From assembly GCF_002835935.1 (NCBI RefSeq), contig NZ_PJCF01000002.1, positions 248,001-312,000 of the forward strand: 64,000 nt of DNA, given 5' to 3'. This stretch comes from Paraglaciecola sp. MB-3u-78 (GTDB taxonomy: Bacteria; Pseudomonadota; Gammaproteobacteria; Enterobacterales; Alteromonadaceae). The notes under the pieces are model-generated. The model worked only from the letters and a program-made list of their open reading frames with translations. It had not been told where the DNA came from and did not search any database. This document shows positions 1 through 7,071 of this stretch, one piece after another; position 1 is the stretch's first letter, and the number at the start of each line of letters is the position of its first letter. The position numbers were made by a program, and so were the translations under genes.

Positions 1-69
1 TCGGTGACTAAGACATTTGATAGGTTGGGTATGACTCGGGACTAAGTTTAGTGATCGTATTCTGAATTT

Positions 70-153
70 TTACACAGCCTGTGCCAATAGCCGCCATTGA
101 GCTTTTGAAAAATCAACTTCACTGACCCCATCGATTTCATTCAGCTTCAATAA
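70..153 (-). pseudogene. possible 3' end of a lost gene
   Basis: On the minus strand 27 sense codons run into a TAA at 70-72; the frame is closed upstream by a TAA at 154-156. The peptide (ends KAQWRLLAQAV) has the composition of a normal soluble protein C-terminus and has no start codon or ribosome binding site. I do not recognise the family. It may be the remnant of a gene cut off by the events that placed the unit at 189-963 here, or chance. Confidence 0.22.
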
Positions 154-188
154 TTATATCAACTGCTCTATCTAAAATCTTTTAGAGT

Positions 189-244
189 GAAACCTTAAGG
201 TTTCATTTGACACTTTAAGGTATCATCTGATACCTTAAGGTTAC
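189..244. promoter_or_regulatory. three phased palindromic operators
   Basis: Three 16-bp copies are centred exactly 20 bp apart (189-204, 209-224, 229-244). The first, GAAACCTTAAGGTTTC, is a perfect palindrome; the other two keep the core CTTAAGGT and are imperfect palindromes. The array ends about 20 bp before the ATG of the membrane protein gene at 267. Two-turn spacing puts all sites on one face of the helix, which suits cooperative binding of a small dimeric regulator. The obvious candidate is the XRE protein at 766-963 (inference: autoregulation). Confidence 0.68.
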
Positions 245-266
245 ATTGTAATTTAGAGGAATTAAT

Positions 267-764
267 ATGCAAACTAAAACGGAATTAACGCCTGCGATCG
301 AACAACACTTCTTAACACTCATTGCTAAGTTATCTACGATATTCGGGCTTCTTTTCATCACTGACAGTATCTATACCCTAATAGAAAGTGTATTCCCAGA
401 CTCTACATGGTTAAAAATTATCGTCGGAACGTTTGGGCTAATTCTATTCATCGCTATGGGAGTGAGTTTATTTAAAGATCTGAAATTTCAAGGTAAATTA
501 AATCGCAAGACACTTTGGTATGGTAAATTTACCGATGAATATATTAGCTATGCCAGTATGAAGGGCTACCAATACAGCTGGAATGTAATGAGTATCCTAC
601 TGCCTATACTACTGATACTCGCAAGCTTGAATGAACGAATTGAATACTTACCTGAATTTCTCAGCAGCATCTCAATTCTTGAATTTATTAAACTGAACTT
701 TGCGATATTAATGCTTAGTTATGGTTTGCCCATACTATATATGCTGCGTAGAGAGCAGGATTAG
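267..764 (+). CDS. four-helix membrane protein of an XRE-linked pair
   Basis: 165-residue integral membrane protein of unknown function. Hydrophobic segments are visible at roughly residues 20-42, 50-68, 108-122 and 138-158, with a polar loop between the second and third. An AGAGGA ribosome site precedes the ATG. Its stop is one base from the ATG of the XRE regulator at 766, so the two are one operon. Pairs of a small membrane protein and a 65-residue XRE repressor are common in bacteria and often autoregulate; the three palindromes just upstream fit this. No enzymatic motif is seen. Confidence 0.75.
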   Translation: MQTKTELTPAIEQHFLTLIAKLSTIFGLLFITDSIYTLIESVFPDSTWLKIIVGTFGLILFIAMGVSLFKDLKFQGKLNRKTLWYGKFTDEYISYASMKGYQYSWNVMSILLPILLILASLNERIEYLPEFLSSISILEFIKLNFAILMLSYGLPILYMLRREQD

Positions 765-765
765 C

Positions 766-963
766 ATGCTTGACAATAATATTGCAAAGCTTCGGGGGAA
801 ACTTAAAATATCTCAACAAGACCTAGCGGATGGTATTGGGGTATCTAGGAAAACCATAAGTACAGTGGAAACGGGACGTTTTACGCCATCGGTAGTGATT
901 GCATTAAAACTGGCGGCTTATTTTCAAGTTACAGTAGAGAGTATTTTTAGCTTCGAAGAGTAA
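766..963 (+). CDS. small XRE-family transcriptional regulator
   Basis: 65 residues, almost wholly one Cro/C1-type helix-turn-helix: IAKLRGKLKISQQDLADGIGV forms the first helices and SRKTISTVETGR the recognition region, followed by the usual amphipathic helix ending VTVESIFSFEE. The longer reading from 721 lies inside the upstream gene; the ATG at 766, just after that gene's TAG, gives the standard family length. Likely role: repressor of its own operon through the three palindromes at 189-244. Confidence 0.85.
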   Translation: MLDNNIAKLRGKLKISQQDLADGIGVSRKTISTVETGRFTPSVVIALKLAAYFQVTVESIFSFEE

Positions 964-1004
964 AAAATAAGCTGTTATATGTTGTTCACAAAATGGAGTT
1001 TCAA

Positions 1005-1301
1005 ATGAGAAAAGAATTCGAATTCAATGTTAAAGATCATAAAATTAAAGTTACTAATTCATGGCTTCATGGGGCCAAGCTCTATGTAGATGGTGATTTT
1101 CGCGATTTTGATAAGAGCCTATCTGCAAATGGAAAAGTTGCACTTTTATCTGCTAACCTAGGTGACTTTGGTATTTTAGAAATATTTCCTGTGGCATTTT
1201 TTACTGTAGAGATAGATGCTTATTTAGTATTTGATAATACAAAGCAGCATATTTTTAGTTCTCATAAACGCTTGAGTTTAACTGAACAAAGAACAGCGTA
1301 A
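1005..1301 (+). CDS. hypothetical cassette-like protein
   Basis: 98 residues, soluble, no signal peptide, no family I recognise. I choose the ATG at 1005 because a GGAG motif at 995-998 sits at the right distance; the ATG at 993 would place that motif inside the gene. The sequence GTTATAT at 974-980, just upstream, resembles an integron core site, and an attC-like foldback follows six bases after the stop. The gene therefore looks like the cargo of a mobile gene cassette. Such cassettes usually encode small proteins of unknown function. Confidence 0.6.
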   Translation: MRKEFEFNVKDHKIKVTNSWLHGAKLYVDGDFRDFDKSLSANGKVALLSANLGDFGILEIFPVAFFTVEIDAYLVFDNTKQHIFSSHKRLSLTEQRTA

Positions 1302-1306
1302 TAAAC

Positions 1307-1403
1307 TTATAACAATAACTTCAAACAGAAAAAATACAGTTGACTATTTACACTCTGTTCAAAATTTATCCAACTATATTTTTATGCTTAAGTAAGCATA
1401 ATG
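1307..1403 (+). other. attC-like foldback site 1
   Basis: Begins TTATAACAA (an R''-type box) and ends GCATAATG. The two halves pair: left segments ACTTCAAACAG, AAAAAATAC and AGTTGAC answer right segments TCCAACTATA, TTTTTATG and CTTAAGT with a few bulged bases, leaving a loop near 1345-1370. The order R''-L''-loop-L'-R', the imperfect stem and the place right behind an ORF are those of integron attC sites. The R' core is degenerate (GCATAATG where GCGTTATG would be usual), so it may be a dead site. Confidence 0.5.
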
Positions 1404-1445
1404 ATAATTTACTCAGAATAAACAAGTTAAGTATGGAGATTTAGA

Positions 1446-1616
1446 ATGTAGGGTCAGATATTTATTTTTATTATTGGAGTTTTTGGTTTAATCGTAGGGC
1501 TTCAGACAGGTGATTATTTTTGGGCCTTTTGTGGTTTAGTAACTTTACCCTCTGGTATTCACCTTATTTACAAGTTAAAAACAGATAAAAACATCTGGGA
1601 TAAATCAAACATATAA
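1446..1616 (+). pseudogene. small membrane protein, stop at codon 2
   Basis: A GGAG ribosome site at 1435-1438 precedes ATG at 1446, but the next codon is TAG. The same frame then stays open for 54 codons to TAA at 1614-1616. It encodes a hydrophobic segment (FIFIIGVFGLIVGL), a short aromatic loop and a basic tail ending KNIWDKSNI, which is the pattern of a small inner-membrane protein. Either the gene was inactivated by one nonsense change, or a non-AUG start just downstream is used, or the base is a sequencing error. The stop overlaps the attC-like site at 1611. Confidence 0.5.
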
Positions 1617-1674
1617 CAAGTAGTTTAACGAATTCGCCAGTAAACAACGCTCGTCCGCTAACTCGGCGTTAATG
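1611..1674 (+). other. attC-like foldback site 2
   Basis: Starts ATATAACAAG at the stop codon of the preceding small frame and ends GGCGTTAATG. AGTTTAACG at 1622-1630 pairs with CGCTAACT at 1657-1664 with one extra unpaired T, like the extrahelical base that sets strand choice in attC sites. Spacers of 4-5 bases separate these arms from the outer AAC/GTT boxes. About 26 bases form the loop. The 3' core GTTAATG departs from the GTTRRRY consensus at one position. Confidence 0.5.
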
Positions 1675-1868
1675 TGCGCTTTAGAGCTATAGCTCAATCA
1701 TAAACCGAATATCCCCTATGTCTATAATTCGCTCAAAAAAGCCTATCGTATTTGAGCATATTTTCGTGTTTGAACGCTTAAATCAGATGTGTGGTGTTGC
1801 CCAAAAAGCGATAATAATTATCATTCTGTGAGGCTTTCACTAATTACTCGAAACTCACGGTTGCCTTT

Positions 1869-2441
1869 TCACTTATTTATCACCATCGATATAAATATTG
1901 TTTTACTCACCCATTCAGCATCAGGATCTGATTCCCATCCTATTTTATAGTCTAAACGGTTGATACCAAAGCTTGTGCTTAACTGGTCTTGACTATCTAT
2001 CAACATAAAATTCACTGGTTGGGTTATATTCTTGATCGTTAAATCCCCTAAGACTTGATATCCCTCTTCAGTCATTTCAATCTTAGTACTCACAAATTTT
2101 CCGAGAGCGTGGTTTTCGACATCGAACCAGTCAAATTCAGGTAACGTGCTGTCGTAAATACTATCTCCTGTTTTTGCAGAGCTCATGTAAAAGGTGGCAA
2201 TGATACTAGGATTGCTTTGAGGTGGCAGTGTGAGTGTGGCCTCCCAGCGCTCAAACTTACCTTCGAAATTCATACCTGCATGCTGGCCAGAAAAAGCCAC
2301 AGAGCCTGATTGATGACTGCTTTTAAGTTCTGCTTGGACAACTGTTGTAGCTAAACTTAAATACAGTGCAATGAAAAATGACATCAGCATTCCCATCGAA
2401 AACGTTCTGTTTAAAAACGAGCTATTTACAGGAGTCTTCAT
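1869..2441 (-). CDS. YceI family periplasmic protein
   Basis: 190 residues. N-terminal signal peptide with a hydrophobic core about residues 15-36 ending TTVVQA, then a YceI lipocalin-like beta-barrel domain (SHQSGSVAFSGQHAGMNFEGKF near the start; ITQPVNFMLI and KTIFISMVI towards the end). YceI proteins bind isoprenoid-type lipids such as polyprenyl chains in the periplasm. The ATG overlaps the stop of the cytochrome b561 gene by ATGA, so the two are translationally coupled. A YceI-b561-YceI set suggests a periplasmic quinone- or isoprenoid-linked redox function (inference). Confidence 0.88.
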   Translation of the reverse strand: MKTPVNSSFLNRTFSMGMLMSFFIALYLSLATTVVQAELKSSHQSGSVAFSGQHAGMNFEGKFERWEATLTLPPQSNPSIIATFYMSSAKTGDSIYDSTLPEFDWFDVENHALGKFVSTKIEMTEEGYQVLGDLTIKNITQPVNFMLIDSQDQLSTSFGINRLDYKIGWESDPDAEWVSKTIFISMVINK

Positions 2442-2998
2442 TTTTTATTCCACCACATTCGGCTAATTAAATTTATATTATGTTTTTTCTTGTGCCACAA
2501 GAACGCACCAACATGGCCAACAATAGAAGTAGCAAGAATAGCGGCGGTTATCCAGTGCACATTGTTAGCCAATACCTGTAGCGTTTTATTTCTCGCCACT
2601 CCTGGAATATGTGGCCACTTAATCCAGTCCACAAACACAAACGTGGGTAAACCAAACGGACTAGCCGACACCATTAACCATCCGGACAAAGGCATAGTAA
2701 CCAGTGCTACATAAAGAAATATATGCCCCAACTTGGCTTTGAACACCTGTTGGGGGTTAAGACTATCAGGTAAGGCCGGAGCCTGAGTAAACACCCTTGT
2801 TCCTATCCTCAGGATCAAAGCCCAAAGGATTACCACACCCGAGGCCTTATGTATTTGAAAAACCCGGTATTGGTCAGCCTTGCTAATATCGGCATTGACC
2901 ATGTAAAGACCGCTGGCAAACATAAATAATAAAGCGAGTGCAATAGACCAGTGCAGCACAATACTAAGGCTGTGGTATCGTTGTAATGAGGGTGTCAT
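2438..2998 (-). CDS. cytochrome b561 family protein
   Basis: 186 residues, four membrane helices, with the family's haem-binding histidines visible: RYHSLSIVLHWSIAL near residue 8-18, FQIHKASG near 48-53, and HWITAAILATSIVGHVGAFLWH towards the end. This is the di-haem b561 electron-transfer family that commonly accompanies YceI. It lies between two YceI genes on the same strand and overlaps the downstream one by four bases. It presumably moves electrons between quinol and a periplasmic partner; no specific partner can be named from the sequence. Confidence 0.9.
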   Translation of the reverse strand: MTPSLQRYHSLSIVLHWSIALALLFMFASGLYMVNADISKADQYRVFQIHKASGVVILWALILRIGTRVFTQAPALPDSLNPQQVFKAKLGHIFLYVALVTMPLSGWLMVSASPFGLPTFVFVDWIKWPHIPGVARNKTLQVLANNVHWITAAILATSIVGHVGAFLWHKKKHNINLISRMWWNKK

Positions 2999-3018
2999 TT
3001 TTTTGATTCTTCGCTTAG

Positions 3019-3651
3019 CTACTTATCAGAATGTATGAATTCACCTTCTATCAAAACCTCTACACTGTCACCTATACTTGGTATATATTTACCCATCCCG
3101 AATTCTGAACGCACTATATTAGTCGTCGCAGAAAAACCCAGAGTCGGTTTACCCGTAAATGGCTGTTTTGTCATAGCACCATTTAACACTACGTCTAAAG
3201 AAATAACCTTGGTGACACCTAAAAAGGTTAGATTGCCTTTCATCACAGCCGTTTTTTCAGTAGTCATATCGATAGAGGTTGACGCAAATTTAATGTTTGC
3301 AAATGTTTTAGCATTAAACCAATCTTTTTCAGTCGCTAAAATATTATTGAAGTCTTTTTCAGCAGCATTGGGGTAAGCAGTTTGTATGGACATAGGGTTA
3401 ATACTGGCTGTGACTTGGCTTTTTGTTATATCACTTGCGTCGTAATTAATAGCAGCATCAAATTCTGCAAACCGAGCAACATAGTTTGACAGACCTAAAT
3501 GAGACACCTTCCAGACAATCGATGCATGGCTTAAATCTACCTTATATTCACCTGTTGGCATGTCATTGAAGGTACTTTTTGCAAACGCCCATGAAATACA
3601 GCTCGATAAACCTAAAACAAAAACGATGGCACTAATTTTGACTAATTTCAT
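3019..3651 (-). CDS. YceI family periplasmic protein
   Basis: 210 residues with a signal peptide (hydrophobic about residues 6-24, ending SWAFA) and a full YceI domain: YKVDLSHASIVWKVSHLGLSNYVARF opens it, and FGMGKYIPSIGDSVEVLIEGEF closes it. This is the canonical YceI form and is better conserved than its neighbour at 1869-2441. It starts the set with cytochrome b561 20 bases downstream, so the three are probably one transcript. Likely role: binding or carrying an isoprenoid in the periplasm. Confidence 0.9.
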   Translation of the reverse strand: MKLVKISAIVFVLGLSSCISWAFAKSTFNDMPTGEYKVDLSHASIVWKVSHLGLSNYVARFAEFDAAINYDASDITKSQVTASINPMSIQTAYPNAAEKDFNNILATEKDWFNAKTFANIKFASTSIDMTTEKTAVMKGNLTFLGVTKVISLDVVLNGAMTKQPFTGKPTLGFSATTNIVRSEFGMGKYIPSIGDSVEVLIEGEFIHSDK

Positions 3652-3700
3652 ACTAATAGCTCCTTAAAATTCATTGGATATTCATTAGTTACGAAATGTT

Positions 3701-4141
3701 CTAGCAAATTGCAGCCAACATAGACTGTCCTATTTCAATATAGGCATTGGCATCTTCACTGCCTTTGACTTTAAGGTGATCGGCAAAACCAAGTCGAGCA
3801 CTCATGGCAAACCAAAATACAGCACTGATGAAGCTAACGATACGCCATAGCGTCGACTTTGCCCATTTAAGCGCAAAAGTGATGGAGACTACGTAGAGTA
3901 CGAACCCGGCTAATTTAGATGATGCCCAACCATTCACAAAAGGATACAAGTTAAGGGGATTAACAGAAACCAAATAAATAAACGTTAGAATAAACAGGGT
4001 ATACAAAATATGTGGTCCAATTTTCAGGAGCTTATTATTGACCTTGTCAGAGCCTTTCATTGTTAACACAAAGTTAATAATGAAGAAGATAAAAGTAAGT
4101 GTAATTATCGTCAGGTGGGCGTGCTTAACTATCATGTACAT
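3701..4141 (-). CDS. SirB2 family membrane protein
   Basis: 146 residues, four hydrophobic segments. The N-terminal VKHAHLTIITLTFIFFIINF and the SDKVNNKLLKIGPHILYTLF region match the SirB2 family, which has no settled function and is often found next to redox or cytochrome genes. It sits 49 bases upstream of the YceI-b561-YceI genes on the same strand and may be co-transcribed. Start ATG at 4141; MYMIVKHAH also has an in-frame ATG two codons later. Confidence 0.8.
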   Translation of the reverse strand: MYMIVKHAHLTIITLTFIFFIINFVLTMKGSDKVNNKLLKIGPHILYTLFILTFIYLVSVNPLNLYPFVNGWASSKLAGFVLYVVSITFALKWAKSTLWRIVSFISAVFWFAMSARLGFADHLKVKGSEDANAYIEIGQSMLAAIC

Positions 4142-4556
4142 GTTGTTGTTCCCTAGAGTTTTATTATTTATAACTATTACTTAAATCATCAGTAAATAGT
4201 TTGCTCGAGCCAGCCAGAATCATATCAAATTTGAAACCTGTGGGATCAGAGCCGTTGATATTATATAGCATCAGTAGCTTACACGTGAATAGTTACTTTT
4301 GAGTTAACACCGTAAGGAGTTTCTTAACTTAAGAAGTACATATTTAATTTATTTGGAATCGGGCGGGGATATATTACATCCGCACCCTGTGGTAGTTGTC
4401 GAGTCCATGACTAATAACAAAGTGTTTTTTAATCTGCAAACACCAAAAAATATTAACACTATTATCCTAGGTCTAATCGATATTATAAATATTGCACATT
4501 ACATTAGCATTATTCTCATACAGACTAATCCGAATTTTTAACACATTAGAAATTTA
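4142..4556. other. intergenic, no supported gene
   Basis: 415 bases upstream of the SirB2 gene. One 62-codon frame (4353-4541) lacks a ribosome site and has no protein-like character in its first half. No clear hairpin or repeat was seen. The region presumably carries the promoter of the SirB2/YceI genes. Confidence 0.4.
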
Positions 4557-4754
4557 TTATTTCTTGGAGTGACGCTTGCGTGTTGTTTGGCGTGTTGTTT
4601 GGCGTTTTTTCTGTTGCTTAATTTTATCCAGCCAAACAGAAATAATTACTGCCCCTATCAAACCAACAAAAAAAACAACAATTGCGACGCCTGTCCAAAA
4701 ACAGAGTTGTTCATAAACACAAGGTAAGCCTATCTGAATTCCGCTTTTGTTCAC
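4557..4754 (-). CDS. small single-helix membrane protein
   Basis: 65 residues: a short N-terminus with two cysteines, one strong membrane helix (VAIVVFFVGLIGAVIISVWL, about residues 23-42), then a very basic tail of KKRQTTRQTTRKRHSKK type. The N-out, basic-in pattern makes it a plausible single-pass inner-membrane protein. It is not one I recognise, and the ribosome site is weak. A short duplicated stretch (RQTTRQTT) comes from an 18-base repeat in the DNA. Confidence 0.4.
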   Translation of the reverse strand: MNKSGIQIGLPCVYEQLCFWTGVAIVVFFVGLIGAVIISVWLDKIKQQKKRQTTRQTTRKRHSKK

Positions 4755-4836
4755 AACAAACTTCTACTCACCTAACAATAAAAAAAGGTTATATTGCATG
4801 GAAAAGTAACAAGGTTGCAATAAAAAATGAATAAAA

Positions 4837-4862
4837 TAAAGCCGCTAAATTTAGCGGCTTTA
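4837..4862 (-). terminator. terminator of phasin gene
   Basis: Perfect inverted repeat, AAAGCCGCTAAA with TTTAGCGGCTTT, with T-rich flanks on both sides. It lies 40 bases past the stop of the phasin gene at 4903 and can also act for transcripts coming from the left. Confidence 0.75.
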
Positions 4863-4902
4863 TTAACAATAGTAAAATTGAAGGGGTCTAAAATCTCACT
4901 TG

Positions 4903-5478
4903 TTAATCTTTACTCTCTGCTTCAGGTTTAGCTGCTGCTGGCTTAGCTACTGCTGGCTTAGCTACTGCTGGCTTAGCTACTGCTGGCTTAGCTACTGCTG
5001 GCTTAGCTACTGCTGGCTTAGCTGCTGCTGGCTTAGCTGCTGCTGGCTTAGCTGTTGCTTTTGTAGAAGAGGCTTTGGACGATGTTTTAGTCGCAGTTTT
5101 GGCGGGAGTTTTTTTTGCAGTTGTCGTTGTTTTTTTCTCAGCTGCTTTTTGTTGAGCTAATTTAGCGACGACTTCAATAAGAGTATCAACACGTTGCGAT
5201 AACATATCAACTTGCTGATCACGACTTTCGTTACCAAAACCAAGCTTAGCTCTTAGTGCTGAAATTTTGTCCTTTAACATATTTTTGGCCTCTATTTTTG
5301 CTTGTAATTGCGTTTCTACCGACTCACCTTTTACTAGTAAGTCATTTACAAATGCGGATCCATCAACAAATAGTTGGTCAAACTTATTAGCCGCTTTTTC
5401 ACGTCCAATGTCATAAGTACCAACTCCAGCTAACCAAGTTTTATGTACTAAATCTATAGTTTTTTTAGCCGTATTCAA
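4903..5478 (-). CDS. phasin with Ala-Lys-Pro repeat tail
   Basis: 191 residues. Residues 1-95 form a phasin/PHA-granule-associated domain (WLAGVGTYDIGREKAANKFDQLFVDG, then a long amphipathic helix, SALRAKLGFGNES and a DMLSQRVDTLIEVVAKLAQQK coiled coil). The rest is a basic Ala/Lys/Pro/Thr tail with nine five-residue units of the AKPA type, like the DNA-binding histone-H1-like tails of PhaF proteins. Phasins coat polyhydroxyalkanoate granules; the tail may tether granules to the nucleoid. The paralogue at 5586 lacks the tail. No PHA synthase gene is in the window. Confidence 0.88.
   Translation of the reverse strand: MNTAKKTIDLVHKTWLAGVGTYDIGREKAANKFDQLFVDGSAFVNDLLVKGESVETQLQAKIEAKNMLKDKISALRAKLGFGNESRDQQVDMLSQRVDTLIEVVAKLAQQKAAEKKTTTTAKKTPAKTATKTSSKASSTKATAKPAAAKPAAAKPAVAKPAVAKPAVAKPAVAKPAVAKPAAAKPEAESKD
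4925..5056. repeat. 15-bp coding tandem repeat
   Basis: Nine units of the 15-mer GCTTAGCTACTGCTG and its close variants in direct tandem, encoding AKPA-type pentapeptides. Five adjacent central units are identical at the protein level (VAKPA) and almost or fully identical in DNA. In-frame copy-number change by slippage would alter tail length without a frameshift. Confidence 0.9.
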
Positions 5479-5585
5479 ATTGATTCTCCTAATATCTTAG
5501 CTCACGCCAATACAAGATAAAAAATTAAATACCCAACTTTAAACCAGAACTTATGGCTCTATGATTACGCTGGGTATCAAAACAA

Positions 5586-5939
5586 TTATTTTGCAGCTAG
5601 TTTTGCAACAGCGTCAGTTAGCGCATCAATCTTTGCTGATAACTCTTCAACTTTCTGATCATCAGTTGTGTTGTCTAGACCGAGTTTTTTACGTACTTCT
5701 GCAACACGCGTTTCAACTTTGTCTTTTACTTGAAACTTGTCTTTGGCTTCAGTTTCAATTTTAGAACCTTTTACGACTAGTTCATCGAACATTTTGCTCG
5801 CTTCGACACTGATTTTTTCGTAACGACCTTGTGCTTCATCAAAACTTTTACCATATGCACCCAATCCTGCAAGCCATATTTTACGTGCAAATTCTTCTGC
5901 TTCGTTCACTTTACCTTTGATAGAATCTAATTTAGTCAT
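5586..5939 (-). CDS. phasin family protein
   Basis: 117 residues, the tail-less phasin form: EFARKIWLAGLGAYGKSFDEA, VEASKMFDELVVKGSKIETEA, VRKKLGLDNTTDD and a C-terminal coiled coil KVEELSAKIDALTDAVAKLAAK. It is clearly paralogous to the protein at 4903-5478, whose first 95 residues follow the same order of segments. An AGGAAAGA ribosome site precedes the ATG. Probable role: surface protein of PHA granules, setting granule size and number. Confidence 0.88.
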   Translation of the reverse strand: MTKLDSIKGKVNEAEEFARKIWLAGLGAYGKSFDEAQGRYEKISVEASKMFDELVVKGSKIETEAKDKFQVKDKVETRVAEVRKKLGLDNTTDDQKVEELSAKIDALTDAVAKLAAK

Positions 5940-6135
5940 GGGTCTTTCCTCGTTTAAATAATCGGATTGTCTGGATTGAGGATAATGTTAAAGAAACGAA
6001 TTAGAAACTGCATACTAATTGAACAGATAATTTGATTTTTTTGAAAAGAATCACATGTCGTTGAAATACATATGATTTTATTATGAATAGATGCGGCTGA
6101 TAAAATAACCAGCCGAATTATAGTTTTATAACAGA

Positions 6136-6849
6136 CTAGTCTACTAATCCTTTTGGCATATCTGCGCGTAATTCTTGCCAGATTTTACCACTTTCGATGC
6201 CATAGTCTCTGATCACCAAAGGAACACTTTCGTAATCGCCTTTCACAGCAAGTTCGAGTAATTGCTTGTAATAACTGCGTGTTAAATCCCTAGATTTTTG
6301 ATTCGAAAAATAATAACCGCCAATACGTGAGTATAACCCTCTAAAGCCATTCATCATTAATACATACACAGGATTACCAGAAGCAAATGCTAAATCATGA
6401 TTTAGTTGATAATCGCATTGAGCAAAGGTTTTACCATCATCAGGAACATCACTATACCACTTCAATATTTCGATGGTTTTGTCCTGTTGATGACGGATAG
6501 CGCCGCGGATAAACACCGCGCTTAAATTAGTTCTAGCGGCTAGCAGGTGGTCAACAAGTTCAGGGATACCATCTTCATCGAGTCGAGCTAAGGTTTCTAA
6601 TATATTAAGACCCGAGGTTTCCCAGAAATTATTAACCTTGGTGGGCTTTCCATGTTTGATAGTTAACCAGCCGTCACGTGCTAAGCGTTGCAATACTTCA
6701 CGCAAAGTCGTTCGAGTGACACCAATCAGTTCAGATAATTCACGCTCTGCGGGGAGAATTGTACCTGGAGGAAAGCGACCACTCCAGATAGATTCCACTA
6801 TATATTCTTCAGCGAACCCTGCCGGACTTTGTGCCTTGTATATCATCAA
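6136..6849 (-). CDS. fadR: fatty acid metabolism regulator FadR
   Basis: 237 residues, the usual FadR length. A GntR-type winged helix fills residues 10-75 ([54 protein letters not shown]), followed by the all-helical acyl-CoA-binding FadR C-domain ([22 protein letters not shown] ... [25 protein letters not shown]). FadR represses beta-oxidation and activates unsaturated fatty acid synthesis, and leaves DNA when it binds long-chain acyl-CoA. It is divergent from nhaB, the arrangement conserved in enteric bacteria and many marine gammaproteobacteria. Confidence 0.95.
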   Translation of the reverse strand: MMIYKAQSPAGFAEEYIVESIWSGRFPPGTILPAERELSELIGVTRTTLREVLQRLARDGWLTIKHGKPTKVNNFWETSGLNILETLARLDEDGIPELVDHLLAARTNLSAVFIRGAIRHQQDKTIEILKWYSDVPDDGKTFAQCDYQLNHDLAFASGNPVYVLMMNGFRGLYSRIGGYYFSNQKSRDLTRSYYKQLLELAVKGDYESVPLVIRDYGIESGKIWQELRADMPKGLVD

Positions 6850-6896
6850 CCACTCACTTCCATATTGTTTGTTTTTTTATTTATTATAGACTGATT

Positions 6897-6921
6897 GTAC
6901 CAGATGAATTTTACTGGTAAC
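6897..6921. promoter_or_regulatory. inverted repeat between fadR and nhaB
   Basis: GTACCAG and CTGGTAAC are separated by ten bases in the divergent fadR/nhaB promoter region. ACCAG/CTGGT halves recall the FadR half-site (CTGGTCNGACCAG-like) but the spacing differs. It could be an autoregulatory site; this is weak evidence. Confidence 0.3.
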
Positions 6922-7071
6922 AACGAAACTTTGAATTGTTAACAAAATATTGCAGAAAGCAGAAAAATTTCACTTAAATGTGTGCTAACTATGGGATTTT
7001 GAGTTTATTATTGGGTACACTCTGCAAATCGTTGATTCAATAATTATAATATTCAGCAAGGAGTTTTGCTT

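Noticed and set aside
1810-1822. GATAATAATTATC, resembling a Fur box
   Set aside because: It lies downstream of the minus-strand YceI gene and in front of no plus-strand gene; AT-rich DNA gives such matches by chance.
4353-4541. 62-codon frame
   Set aside because: No ribosome site, no protein-like composition, intergenic.
4925-5056. Possible CRISPR or satellite array
   Set aside because: Direct 15-bp repeat without spacers, inside a coding frame; it encodes AKPA units.
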